64,000 bases of DNA from NCBI GenBank assembly GCA_907165135.1, contig OU015569.1:11842501-11906500 (forward strand), written 5' to 3'. Positions 29,624-40,214 of this stretch are shown here, one piece after another. This DNA comes from Oikopleura dioica. Lineage: Eukaryota; Chordata; Appendicularia; Copelata; Oikopleuridae. The notes below the pieces were generated by a model. The model had not been told where the DNA came from and did not search any database. It saw only the letters and a program-made list of their open reading frames with translations. How positions within the stretch are numbered: position 1 is the stretch's first letter; the number at the start of each line of letters is the position of its first letter. Made by a program: the position numbers and the translations under genes.

Positions 29624-30560
29624 ATGAGCAAGGGTAATGCTCTACTTCCATGAATTCGATCATTCTTGAGCTTGATTCTAGAGCTGTCGGACGAGTTCAG
29701 CATCGCGAACATGTGCGAGAGCTGCTCGGAACTGTTCGTCGAGGTGCTCAACTGCTGCTTCGCCTGTTTGACTTGCCAAAACGCGCGGAAGGACAGTGGC
29801 GAAGAGTCGAGGATTCATTTGGAAGACAAGGAGAGGAATATTCGACGCATGTCTGGTTCCAACATTCGCGACTCCATTCCCATTCAAGAGGAAATCTTCA
29901 GGTTCGATTCTATTATAAAAAGGGACTCTCAGCATTCAATTTTAGGCGTCGGAGAAGCAGCCTTGCCCCTCTCCTTGCCACTCCCTCAAAAGAAAAAAAG
30001 CGCCCAAGTCGGAAGTCGAAAGTCAACTACGAGGACGAAATCGAAGACCCGAAAAACAACATGTACTCGGACGAAGAGCGAAAAGTCATTGTTTTCCATC
30101 CCCACTCGTTCCCAGAAGGAAAAAGGTTGAAATTCCCAAAAATGAGCATTGAATTTTTGAGTTGTTGGGTCTTCAACCCAAATTTGCACCTTTGAAAAGT
30201 CACGTGGGACCCAAAGAAGCAGCCAAGAAGGAGCAGTTTGGCGGTGAGCAGTGAGAGGAAGCAGACCAGACGAACGACCATTCATCATCATCGAAATAGC
30301 GTTTTCGTCGCTCCAGTCGAGGTAAACCCTAACCCTTTCGGGCTCTTTTCTTCCAAATTTTTCTTCCTTGATTCCATTATTTTCATCAGGAAGAAGACAC
30401 TCCTCCTCCCGAAGTGATGATGAGCACTTATGAAACGAATTCAAAGGGCATTCTCAAAAACATCTCCGTCCAGCCGGAAATCAACAAGGAGGACTCAACA
30501 GCTCATCCAGAAGATTCTGCTTGCGAAGGAGAATCATCCTCACTTCAAGGCCTGTTTTAA
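29624..30560 (+). CDS. Hypothetical protein with Cys-rich N-terminus
   Basis: ATG at 29624; intron 29634-29681 (GT-AG) joins MSK to ELSDEFSIANMCESCSEL. The N-terminus is Cys-rich (CESCSELFVEVLNCCFACLTC) and could be palmitoylated or bind metal. Then come charged and Ser/Arg segments, and an acidic end closing in SSLQGLF and stop. The intron starting at 29902 (AG|GTTCGATT) and the one at about 30320-30390 are GT-AG. The middle junction is uncertain: a GA-AG intron from about 30079 to 30195 gives an open frame into LTWDPKKQPRRSS, but the GT at 30126 is an alternative that soon reaches a stop. I do not recognise the family. Confidence 0.5.
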
Positions 30561-31010
30561 ACCTTCCAATTTAAAAATGGATAGAATTAGCGTTTTAAAA
30601 CTTGAAAAAGAAATAGAAGAGACTCCTGCTCTCGCTGAATCCTGCTCGATTGAAGATGAAAGTTGAGAGTTTGAAAAAAAATTCAAGTTTTTCCTTTTTT
30701 ATCTACTAGCTGTTTATTTCTGTGCGAATTTCAACGAATAAGATAGGTATTCAAAACTTAAAAATAAAGACTTTTCATGTGCTACTGTACTGAAACAGTA
30801 AATCTGGTCGAAAAAGTGTAGCATCCTTGAATTCAATTGAAAAAGAGTTGTGTTGAGGACTGCGATGTTGTTTGTACTTTCTTCTTCGCGGTCTTTTTGT
30901 TTCTTTTTTCACCATGATCGACAGTAGTTCGCGATATTTTCATCGTAGATTTCCTCTTGCGCTTTCTTTTTTTGACAGGCGGACCCACACTTCTTCTTCT
31001 TTACTTTTCT

Positions 31011-31205
31011 CGTTTCCCAGGACGAGAGCTAATCTTCGCCAAACGAGTCTCATGGCAGGAATCGAACTCGCGCCTTCAGGAGCCGAATCCCTCGAACATG
31101 TCAATCGAGCTACAGCCTGCCGACAGCTGGGTCAAAATTTCGGGTCGTGATTCTAGCAATATTATTACTGACCTTGAGAGATTCTCTCACTTGGCAATTT
31201 CAATC
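31011..31205 (-). mobile_element. tRNA-derived SINE copy (minus orientation)
   Basis: Reverse complement aligns with 21118-21312. On the minus strand it contains a GTAGCTCGATTGACATG A-box-like segment, a GCGAGTTCGATTCCTGCC B box, and the end block GACTCGTTTGGCGAAGATTAG, then CTCGTCCTGGGAAACGAG. An A/G-rich tail (GAAGAAGAAG) follows. Confidence 0.7.
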
Positions 31206-31392
31206 CTGCGTAAATATTAATGCTAAAGAATAAGATAAATCTTACAGTTGTCCTTTTATCGCGAAATCGGAAAAGAAAAAACTTGCTCGATTCCTTAACT
31301 TACAAAAGGGTTTTTTTTTGAGGTTACTTCTTCTTCTTTCTCAGTCTATCTTTGAAGATCTTGCCTGCTTTGTGCTTCGATATTTTCTTCAG

Positions 31393-31515
31393 TTCGGTTT
31401 CCTCGCTTCCCAGGACGAGAGCTAATCATCGCCAAGCGAGACTCATGTGACTTGTCGGGATTCGAACCCGGGACCTTTTTCGGCGAAAGAGAAGAACTTG
31501 CCGACTTGGCCATCC
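31393..31515 (-). mobile_element. Second tRNA-derived SINE copy with a different head
   Basis: Same orientation as 31011-31205 and sharing the GACTCGCTTGGCGATGATTAG and CTCGTCCTGGGAAGCGAG end block. The head is a closer tRNA mimic: minus strand GATGGCCAAGTCGGCAAG is an excellent A box and CGGGTTCGAATCCCGA an excellent B box. The two copies stand about 200 bp apart. Confidence 0.62.
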
Positions 31516-31892
31516 GGGCCGAGGGCGTGGTCAAGAAACTGGTTTGTTATTACTATTCCTCTAGAGATTTTAGAGGTGTAACGAAGTGAGAAGAAAATTT
31601 GAGACTATTTTGACCAACATTTTGGTCAAATTTTGGACCAATCAGATGACGCATTCGACCTGTAAGAATCCTGACTCAGGAAAAGATCAGTCAGTATTTC
31701 AGTATTCGGCCTATAGAAGATGAAAGAGAGTAAGAGAAAAGAAGGTTGTTTTTTTATCAAGCTGTATTTTTCTGTGCAAAGTTCTACGAATAGTTAGATA
31801 GGCAATATTCAACGCATAAAATAAGGACACTTCATGTGCTACTGTAATTAGACTTTGTAGAGCGGCGTCAGTTCGGCAGGGTCGCTTGCTTT

Positions 31893-34058
31893 TTAGTCGT
31901 CGCAGTTCAGGTTTTGATGCTTCTGAAAGAAATTTATTCTCTAATCAAAATTCGATATCATTTTTTGAAAATTACTTTTAGTTGATGCTTTCTGGAGAAA
32001 ACTTTCTTGCAGTGGTCGCAAGTGAATTCCTCCGCCTTGCGCTGATTCTCTCTCGGATGAATTTTGCTGACGTGATTTTCCAGAGCCGATTCCTTGTTCG
32101 TCCAAAACAGACACAGGTGGCAGTAGTACTTGCGGACCTTGTGCGAGATCTCCCGGTGGATTTGCAGTTCCTTGTCGCTTTCGAATCGCAGCGAGCAGAG
32201 CACGCAAACTTGGTGCACGCGGCGGAGGTGCGCGTCCAGCAGCCGCTTCGTTTTATAGCTTTTCGCGCAGTGCTCGCATGGGAAAGGACGCTCGCCCAGT
32301 TCGACTTCGCTGAGTTTCGGAACTTTCGCGAATTTGTGATTTTCAAGGCTTGAATTTGTCGAAATTCGAATGTCCTCGAGGATCTCGCTCGAAACTAAAT
32401 TGCATTCGAGCATTCCCAAATTGCTCGAATTCGAATTCGAGTTCGAATTTTCGAGTCTCGAATTCGAAGTCGAGCTTTGGACTGAAAGATTTTGATTCTT
32501 CCTTGATTTCAGCTTTTTTGGCTTTGACGATTTTCGATTTTGCGAGTTTCTCGACTTTTGGTTCGTCGATTTTTTTGACGGAGAGGCACTTTTTTCGGGA
32601 GGAGGCAGTGAGACGGGAAGAGGGATGAACTCGGACTCGGGCTCGATTTTGATGAAATCGGCGAGGTTCAAATGGGCGATGTTGGAATGATCAGGGTCGA
32701 GTTCTTGCTCGTGGCAGTTGGCGATCTCGTGGGAAGGGTCGTCTAGCGGCGCGGGCTCGAGTTCTAGCTTTCATTCGAAAAACATATTCGGGATTTTTAA
32801 ATTTTGGAAAAGTAAGTTCTAAGCCTGGAATATTCAGAGTCTCTTGATTATTCAAATTTCCTGGAATCTCCATCGAGTCGAGCTCTGTCGCATCTCGTTC
32901 ATCATCCGTGCAAGTGTTCAACCCTTCATCATTTCTCGGCGATTTGTGGCCGAGTTGATCTTCGTCGACGGCGGTTTCGATCGTCTCAATCACCGGAAGG
33001 TCGAAATCGGTGGCGCTGCTGGCAGTTCGCGACTCATCCTCGTGCAAAATGTCGAAATCAGCGTCGTTTTCTCCGCTCAAGTTGTTTCGTTCGAATTTCG
33101 CCAAAAGAAACAGAAAAACTTCGAGCGTCAATTCAACGATCGTCTGTGTCTGCGGCTCACCGATTCCGTTCGAGGCTGCAAAAAGGCTAGAATAGAATAA
33201 AAATGAGTTTAGTTTCCAAATTGCTTTCTTACCGAAGGTCTTCTTCAGAGTTCAATAAATTGGCGATGAGATCTTTTGGCGTGAAATTTCGAGTTTCAGA
33301 ACTAAAGTGAAAATTAAGGACTTCATGAAGGTTGTTTGTAACCCTAACCCCAGGGCCTGGGCTCGGCAACCTGTGCAAAAAACCTGAGTCAGGATTCGAA
33401 AAAAGAAGCCGCAGATCGGCTTCGCCACAATATCTCTCAGTTTTTTTCAATTAAGGTTTTTCATATCCTGACTCAGGTTTTCTATAAAGGTTGTCAAGCT
33501 CAGCCCTAACTTCTTATGTTTTCAAGTAGAATTTATCTTTAGACGTTTAGTCCGAAAAATTGTCAAAAGAAAGATAAGGGTTTTAACTTCAATTTGATGC
33601 GATTAAATAAGGGTGTCATAACGTTAAATTTAGGGAAAAAAAGTGCACGTAAAACTCAATTTTCAAGCGCCTTCTTTCCCTAAATTTAACGTCATGACAC
33701 CCTTATTTTATTGCATTAAATTGAAGTCCAAACCCTTATCTTTTTTTCGAATAAAAAAAAATGTTAATTTACCTGCATAAAAAAGTCGCTCTGTGAACAT
33801 TACAATTGTCGTAGTAAGTGACTTCGTCGCCAATCTAGAATAAAGTGAAGCTGATAAGTGAAGTTCGGACAGCTTGTTTACCGGGCGGTGTGCCAACTTT
33901 TACGCTGCGTATGATTCAAACCCGAAAAACAAAGAGAAGAAGAGTACCTCTGGAATTCTGCCCTGAGAAAGCGCGAAAATGGAGTCAAAGACAATTCTTC
34001 TTCTGATTTTCGCAAAGTGGGAGATTTCGCCAACCCGCTCTTCTACGCAGACCCACAT
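31893..34058 (-). CDS. C2H2 zinc-finger protein
   Basis: Probable nuclear DNA-binding protein. ATG at 34058 (MWVCVEERVGEISHFAK). Small 5' exons follow, including a proposed 15-nt exon near 33890, then the exon encoding DEVTYYDNCNVHRATFLC. The next exons carry an acidic region (GENDADFDILHEDE and onward). The 3' exons hold four C2H2-like fingers: FPCEHCAKSYKTKRLLDAHLRRVH, CVLCSLRF...HREISH, YYCHLCLF...HVSKIH, and FTCDHCKKVFSRKHQLK...H. The intron 32768-32819 is GA-AG (TTA|GAACTT). The last intron is GT-AG and leads to KHQNLNCDD and stop at 31893. Two foldback elements sit in the introns at 33357 and 33569. The 5' exon chain is less certain than the finger exons. Confidence 0.7.
33357..33507. 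repeat. CTGACTCAG-family foldback element
   Basis: Starts CTGGGCTCGGCAACCTGTG, CCTGAGTCAGG. Ends CCTGACTCAGGTTTTCTATA, TTGTCAAGCTCAGCCC. GCCGCAGATCGGC lies inside. In an intron of the zinc-finger gene. Confidence 0.75.
33569..33748. repeat. GTGACACCCTTA-family foldback element
   Basis: Arms AAGATAAGGGTTTTAACTTC ... AATAAGGGTGTCATAACGTT ... and their mirror AACGTCATGACACCCTTATT ... AACCCTTATCTT. The right arm crosses towards the 5' exons of the zinc-finger gene. Confidence 0.8.
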
Positions 34059-34342
34059 TGGAAAATTCTCCACGCTCTGCTGATTTTTTCTCTTTTTTGG
34101 AGTGTTTTTGGAGCGCTCCGCGGCGAGTTCTGGATTTTTACGAAAATGAAAATTGAACTTTTAAATTTAAAATTTCGATTTTATTTTTCAGATTTTGAAG
34201 GCAAAAACCGGGGCGATCCTTTTTTTCACCAGCGACACACTACGACTAGCGTAGGTTATTATCGCTTCTGGCGCGGACTCACGCTCAAGTCTACCAGGTT
34301 AAACGTTCTAACGGAAGCAGAATATTCTGAAAGCTTTTCCCG

Positions 34343-34673
34343 AAGAATTATCATAGTGACACCCTTATTTGATTTTACCAAAATTAAGTTTTAAACTTTT
34401 TCAAATTTCTATCAAAGTCGACATAATTTATCATGGCGACACCCTTAATAAAAAAAAATTTCATTTGATCAAATTTAAGCCAGTTACAGTAGGAGCTTTT
34501 ATTCAGTCACTCCTTCTGTAACCGACTTGCTCAAATTTGACCATACGAACTTGTTTTTATTAAGGGTGTCGCTATGATAAAAATATACCGACTTTAGCTT
34601 TGATAGAAGTTTTAGAAAGTTTAAAACTTAATTTTGGTGAAATAAAATAAGGGTGTCACTATGATAATTCTTA
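34343..34673. repeat. Complete GTGACACCCTTA foldback, 331 bp
   Basis: Outer ends AAGAATTATCATAGTGACACC and GGTGTCACTATGATAATTCTT are exact inverse complements. A second, nested pair (TTTATCATGGCGACACCCTTA with TAAGGGTGTCGCTATGATAAA) lies inside, and the centre (CAGTTACAGTAGGAG/CTCCTTCTGTAACCG) also pairs. Best example of this family in the window. A solitary end copy follows at 34768-34792. Confidence 0.88.
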
Positions 34674-34800
34674 AAGAAACGCCCATTTAAAAAAGGGCTA
34701 CCTTGTTGTAAAATAAATTTATTAAAAAGGTTTTCTTTTTTTAGTTTTTTGCTTTATTCAGGCTAGATAAAATAAGGGTGTCACTATGATAACTCTGAAT

Positions 34801-35720
34801 TCAGCTGAGTTGATTGAGCTGCAGATCGAGCTCCGCTTGCTCGAGTTCTTCTTCAATCATCATGTTCCGGCGATTATCCTGCGAGTCGTTTGCTAACGCG
34901 ATCATTTCAAAATCCTAAACGTGAATTTCAAAAATTGCAAAAGAGAAAAAGTCTCCACCGCGGATATTTGGCTCAATGTCGCACTCGGCCTCTGGGTCGG
35001 ATAAGCAGAAGCAGTTGCTGATTCCATCCAAGCAAAAGAACCCTCGTCCTCTAAAATATTCGAAGAAAAAGAGCTTTTTCTCATTTTAGATCGTGATACC
35101 CTTATTTATTTTTTTTATTTCGGCAATTATTTAAACTTTGGTCATTTTGACAACTTTGACTAAAATTTTTATTAAAATTATTTTATTATTAAAATTATTT
35201 TGACAAAAATTTCAGTCAAAGTTGTCAAAATGACCAAAATTAAAATAATTGCTGAAATTTAATTTCATAAAAAAATAAATAAGGGTATCAAAATCGAAAT
35301 TCGAAATTAGAAATTCTGACCTTCTGACGAGTCAGATAAGGATTTGAGTTTTTTTTTCGGTAAAATAATTAAGGGTGTCTCTTTATTATTCTTTTGGAAA
35401 GAAAGGTCTGAAGAAAAAGGGCGATTTTGATGGTTTTTTCGCCCTTTTTCTTCAGACTTTTCTTTCCAAAAGAAATTTAAAGAGACACCCTTACTTTATT
35501 CTACCAAAAGGCCATGTTTACCTATGATGACGACGGTGGGAGTGACTTTGACTTTTTCCGTTTTGCCGTTGTTTTTGGTGAATTTGGAGATTTGTTCTTG
35601 AATGTTGAGTTTGGGCTGGAGCTCTCGTGTTCTCTGAGCGAGGCAGTTGCCCATTTGAGCGGTGCACGATCGTCGCTGGTGTTCGTTTGATTTAGCAAAT
35701 TCGCGTTTTATTCTTTCCAA
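34801..35720 (-). CDS. Hypothetical protein (exon linkage uncertain)
   Basis: Three open pieces on the minus strand. The first (35720 down to about 35525) encodes MERIKREFAKSNEHQRRSC through KVTPTVVIIG and ends at a GT donor. The second (35084 down to about 34970) encodes MRKSSFSSNILEDEGSFAWM. It joins by a clean GT-AG intron to the third, ending MMIEEELEQAELDLQLNQLS and stop, an acidic helical end. Two foldback elements (35089-35293 and 35360-35505) fill the space between the first and second pieces, and I could not find an in-frame acceptor. These may be two genes. No family recognised. Confidence 0.4.
35089..35293. repeat. GTGATACCCTTA foldback element
   Basis: GATACCCTTATTTATTTTTT and TTTTGACAACTTTGACTAAAA pair with TCAGTCAAAGTTGTCAAAATG and AAAAAATAAATAAGGGTATC. 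Family member with a T in place of C in the terminal motif. Confidence 0.8.
35360..35505. repeat. GAGACACCCTTA foldback element
   Basis: TTAAGGGTGTCTCTTTA and TTTTGGAAAGAAAGGTCTGA with AAAAAGGGCG pair with CGCCCTTTTTCTTCAGACTT, TTCCAAAAG and TAAAGAGACACCCTTA. Arms of about 50 bp are nearly perfect. Confidence 0.85.
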
Positions 35721-36065
35721 TGGGTTGAATAATTGACCGCGATCGAAACGCCCTGTTCGAAATGTGCAGCTGACATTTAGCCGCTATGTTTGTGTCCTTG
35801 CAAATTATATATTTCTCGCTTTCTTTTGCTCTCTCCGTCTCCGCGAAAAATGGAATGAACTCTTCTTGGAAAGACTTTTTGAAAGGGCGGATTTATGGCT
35901 TTGTCGATTTCGAGCAATTCCGATTTGAGGCGCAAATCGAGCGGAGAAATAAAGAAAAAATAGACTGGTGAACTCTCAATTCAACCGGAATTAATAAAAG
36001 GGATGAAATATAAAAAAGCGACACATTTGAATGATGACGTACGAAATTTTTGGTATTGTAGCCGA

Positions 36066-36350
36066 ACGCCTCTGGTTTGGTCAGTATTAAAAATGTCACG
36101 ATTTTGCTAAAGATGTCACGAATGAAATTGTGTCTCTGTTTTCGTGATGTTTTCAGCAAAATCGTGACATTCGTGACATTTTCAGTACGAACCTCTGGTT
36201 TCTAACTCAACTGGTCAGTACTGAAAATGTCACGATTGTCACGATTTTGCTGAAGATGTCACGAAAACAGAAACACAATTTTTCGTGACATTTTCAGCAA
36301 AATCGTGAAATTCGTGACTTTCGTGACATTCGTGACATCTTCAGCCCTGA
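36066..36350. repeat. Two tandem copies of a GTCACGA palindromic repeat
   Basis: Each copy starts TCTGGTTT...GGTCAGTA and alternates ATGTCACGATTTTGCT with its mirror AGCAAAATCGTGACAT. Further GTGACATTCGTGACATT units follow. Copy 1 spans about 36066-36186 and copy 2 about 36190-36350. No open frame of note. Confidence 0.78.
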
Positions 36351-36594
36351 CCGAGTTCACCTCTACAATGAAAACCCATTTTTTCTACCAAAATTATATT
36401 TTTTTTAAATCTGCGATGAATCGAAAATAAAATAAAGAATGAAAAAAGAAGTTCGTTGTTTGAATGTTTATTTTAAATTTTACAGTTCTACTTTTATATC
36501 TACAGAAACATAAAGAGCAATTTACAGATGACTAGAAAACATTTTTGTACAGAGCAATTGTGACATTCAGTTTTACACTGCTAGAAATTGAGAA

Positions 36595-36979
36595 TTATTC
36601 GTTTTCCGAATCTGTCGAAAAAACATCAATATCGTTGATTCCGCTATCCTCGTCACTTTCCATCTCGATCTCGATGAAGTGATTCTCTTCCGCCTCTATG
36701 TCGCTGAGAGCATCTCCTTCGCTGTACAAAGAAGCTTCATCTTCGTCCAAAAGGGCGTTGTTCAAAATGTCATGCGATCGGTCGAGGAAAGCAACAATCT
36801 CTTCTTGCCGAGCATCCAGTTCTTCCTGCATTATTGCGTTTTCGAAGCTAGAATCACTGTAAAAACGACTCTTTTTCGAATATTTCTTACCGTAAAGCAT
36901 CAACTTGCATTTGGAGAAGATTGACTTTGGCCGTCAATTGCGCCACGAGCTCATTTTCAGCGAGATTTTGAACGCTCAT
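36595..36979 (-). CDS. Small coiled-coil acidic protein
   Basis: Starts MSVQNLAENELVAQLTAKVN, a leucine heptad-like helix, then after a short GT-AG intron (about 36859-36892) NAIMQEELDARQEEIVAFLD. The second half is very acidic (DEDEASLYSEGDALSDIEAE through FSTDSENE and stop). About 115 aa; unrecognised. The frame stays open through the intron junction (R-DSSFENA). Confidence 0.65.
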
Positions 36980-37194
36980 TTTTTCAAATTTCAAAAATCC
37001 TTTTCTCTCTTTTTTTCGTAAAACTAAAGTGCCAGGCGAGCAAGAATCTCCGCGGAGTTATCGCTTATCATTTTCGCCATCATCGTCCAATTTTTTTCAG
37101 TTGAGCTCCACTTTGAGATGGTAAACCTCGATTTTCTCGGCCAAATTCTGGGAGATTCCTACAGACAGGACAAATCATCAATCAGTCAACTTCA

Positions 37195-39780
37195 GAAGCC
37201 ATCAATCAAAATTTCAAACGAAACAACTGTCATTTTTAGGGTAGCTCACGCACGATTTCACCACCTTTTTTCTCCTGCCGCGCAAGTTTTTTCCCCTTGA
37301 TTTTTTGCCACGTGAGAATTTCTCATCCCTGCTGAGATTCCCTGCAAGAAAAGCTGGCTTGAGATATAGGTAGGCTTTCGTGAAGATTATTTGAATTTTA
37401 TTCAAAGAAGAGGCAGAAATGGTTGTTGTTTCAGTGTCTTTTTGTTTTCAGTTGTGTTTATATACAAAAATGGGGATGAAAAAAGGGCTGGTTTTTGAAG
37501 AGCTCGCTTATTTGTTCATATTTTTGGCGTTCCTTCGAAGCCGATCCATCTGTTTCGCGCGAAACTGCTGCTTGGTGACTGCTTTCTTTCGCTTTTTAGG
37601 GGGACTTCCAGGGGGCGGAACGCAGCTTGTGTCCAACTGACGACGGGGAGAACGATCTTCCTTTGCTCTGGACGTGCTGGGCAGTTCTTCGGAGTGCGCT
37701 TTCTCCCTTTTCAGAATTGAAGCGGGAGAGTCGCGCTCTGGGAGAGAGGTAGTACGTCGGGCTCCTCTGATGGGCTGCGGTTCGAAGAATATTTTCATCT
37801 CCGGGTCGGAGATTTTTTTCTTTTGCGACTCAAAAGAACCCTTTGGAACGTTCCTATCTCCTCTGTATCGCGAAGGTCTGCTTGTCCCTTGCCCTATAAA
37901 AAATGCTTGAAATCAAGGAAGAGAAGTTTTTAATTACCTGTGTTTTTCGCCAAATGCGCTGAGCGATTTTCCACTCGCTCTTTCTTGCAGGTTGTGACAT
38001 TGACCGCGTCTGGATTCGTTTCATTCAGGAGTCGATTCCCCTTTGGTTGGTATTCTTGCACTTCTCGGTTCGGTAGGGCACAATCCGCACTTGTTTTTGG
38101 CCGCATTCGTATGTCTCTTAAAAATAAAGGCTTTGAATTTTTTTATTGCTGAAAATAGCAAAATGAGCCGGCAAAGATCCCTCCCTTCAAAAAAGGCTTG
38201 AAAGGGCTGAAGATGGCACTAGAGAGGGTGAGCACTCGCGCGCCAAGGTTGCTCGCTCAAGTTTGCTTGTTTTTGAAAAACAGGTCGTCTTCAAATTTGC
38301 GGTTTTGAGTTAGCACCCTTGCGCCATAAAAAACGAACTTACTCCATTTTTGAACTTCGATGAATGTTCCTTCGAGGAAGGAAGGCTTGGAAGTTGACTC
38401 AGTCTAAAAATCAAAGTTTTCTCTCTCTGAAATTTAATTATTTCACTGGCTTATAAATGGATTCGATAAATTTCGCCACTCGTGGATGGTAGCTGAACTG
38501 CTGTTAGCTGAGCGTTCGCGGCCGTGAAAGAGATTCCGCGGCGGTGAAATGAGGCCCTGCGAATCGTGCCCCGGGAAGACCGATTGATGTCAAGGAAGAC
38601 TGCTCAAACCGCGCCAAAAATACACGGCTGAAGACTCATTTTTCGCCTTCCAAACAGAATAAATGATCAATCAAAATTTCACAATTGGAATTGCGAATTG
38701 CGATTTTTACGAAAAAAAAGAGCCATCAATCAAAATTCCTAAAATGACATCTGTCGCTTATATTTCACGCCCGATTTCATCACCTCTTCGTTTCCTGCCG
38801 CTTTTTCATCCCTGCAAGAAAAAAAAAACTGGCGCGAAATAAAATTTCGTGAAGATTATTTGAATTTTATTCAAAATAATAAAAAATCTGTGTAAGGCAA
38901 AAGGCAAAAAAAAGCTGTTTTTCAGGTTGTTTTTGTTTCAATTGGTGATTATATACAAATAAAAAAGAGGATGAAAGAAGTGCTCTATTTGAAGAGAATT
39001 GCTCATTTGTTCATCTTTTTGACGTTTTTCTTTGCGTTTTCGATCATCTTGATTCTTGAGTTTTGCTTTGATAGTGGCTTCTTCCGCTTTTGAGGAGGTG
39101 GAACAGCGCTCGTATCCAACGAATTTCTTCGTGGAGAAGTGATTTCTGGCTCTTTGGCAGGTCTTGATGTGCTTTGCGGTTCTTCCGACTGGGTTTTCTT
39201 TCTTTTCAGAGAGACGGGAGCGGCGCGCTCTGGACTCATCAAGGAGGAGGTTCGACCTCCTCGAGGGGGCAGTGGCTGGCAGTAGGCTTGTATGTTCGGG
39301 TCAATGTCAGTCATTCGATTCATCTGAGAGTCGAAAGAACCTCTTGGCGTGTTTCTATCTCCCCTGTACCGCTGATCCTTGCTCGTTCCTTGCCCTAAAA
39401 AGCAAAGTCTTGCAATCAAGGAAGAGAGAACTCGAAAACTACCTGTGTTTTTCTTGAGATGCGCTGCAGCCCGATTTCCCACCCGTTCCTTCCTGTAGGT
39501 CGATACATTGTAAGCTGCTTTGTTCACTTCATTCAGCATTCTGTTCCCTTTTGGGCGATATTCTTGAACTTCGCGCGTCGGGATTTCCCAGTCCGCGCTC
39601 ACTTTTGGCTTCATTCGTAAATCTCTTAAAAAAAGTCTTTGAAATTTCTTTTTTATTACTAAAGCAAAATGCGACGAAAGCGCGTCTATGATCCCCATCT
39701 TCAAAAAAAGGGCTGAAGATGGCGCTAGAGAGCGAGTGAGCACGCGCGCTTTTTGCTTATTTTTCTTTCAAAAACAGGTC
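37195..39780. repeat. Tandem segmental duplication, unit about 1.5 kb
   Basis: The 3' flanks match: GCCATCAATCAAAATTTC near 37198 and GCCATCAATCAAAATTCC near 38726. So do GAAGATTATTTGAATTTTAT near 37381 and 38852, and the promoter-side GGGCTGAAGATGGC near 38198 and 39709. The two copies carry genes A and B. Confidence 0.7.
37508..38403 (-). CDS. Tandem-duplicated basic hypothetical protein, copy A
   Basis: At least three exons. The first recognised exon ends near 38341 (ESTSKPSFLEGTFIEVQKW). The middle contains MRPKTSADCALPNREVQEYQ and onward. The last ends KKRKKAVTKQQFRAKQMDRL through NAKNMNK and stop. Motifs shared with copy B: REVQEYxPKGNR, GDRNxPxGSF, LDTSxVPPP, and a Lys/Arg end that could be a nuclear signal. 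Introns are GT-AG; the one at about 37893-37938 carries the reverse complement of TCTTCCTTGATTTCA. The true start is not resolved. Confidence 0.6.
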
Positions 39781-39929
39781 ATTTTCATAAGCCACTGTCT
39801 GTTTTGAGTTAGCACCTCGGCGCAATAAGAAAGCGAACTTACTCCATTTTTCGATGAAAACTTTCGTCGTCGTGGACAGGGTTGGCCACAGATTTGAAAA
39901 GTTGAGTTGACTCAGCCCTCTTTTCAACT
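39003..39929 (-). CDS. Tandem-duplicated basic hypothetical protein, copy B
   Basis: Parallel structure to copy A: MKPKVSADWEIPTREVQEYR in the middle exon, then GQGTSKDQRYRGDRNTPRGS, then SLDTSAVPPPQKRKKPLSKQ and NVKKMNK with stop. The duplication includes introns (again TTGCAATCAAGGAAGA) and 3' flank (see 37195-39780). Divergence is high in the middle and low at the motifs, suggesting two retained genes. Function unknown. Confidence 0.6.
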
Positions 39930-40018
39930 CTAAAAAGGTCAAATTTAAGGTCTTCTCTTTTTCAGAAATTCGCCTAAAAAGGCAAATTCTATCACTCAGG
40001 AATATCAATTTCTCTGCT

Positions 40019-40214
40019 GGTCTCAAAAACCTGTGTGAAAAACCTGAGTCAGGTCTCTGATCGAGCTGAAGTAAAAGCCGCGTAGCGGCTTTTTTTTTTG
40101 GAAAACAAAGCCGCGAAGCGACTTAGCCGGAATTCCAGGAATAAAAATTAATCGATAACTTTTTTTTATAATTTCTGTCCCTGAGTCAGGTCGTTTACAC
40201 AGGTTTCTGAGCCC
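40019..40214. repeat. CTGACTCAG-family foldback element with GCCGC hairpin
   Basis: CTCAAAAACCTGTGTGAAAA, CCTGAGTCAGG at left; CTGAGTCAGG, ACACAGGTTTCTGAGCCC at right; AAGCCGCGTAGCGGCTT in the centre. Confidence 0.78.

Larger units (their letters stand above)
30561..31892. other. Intergenic region dominated by two SINEs
   Basis: Besides the SINEs, two short basic minus-strand frames follow the SINE tails (for example one ending KIFKDRLRKKKK and stop near 31325). They may be SINE tail sequence or a small gene end; I cannot decide. A CTGACTCAGG palindrome occurs near 31670. Confidence 0.4.

Noticed and set aside
31435-31511. Functional tRNA gene on the minus strand
   Set aside because: A and B boxes are excellent, but I could not form a paired acceptor stem, and the 3' side continues into the SINE tail block.
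36066-36350. CRISPR-like array of GTCACGA repeats
   Set aside because: Repeats alternate with their inverse complements, have no uniform spacers, and the context is eukaryotic.
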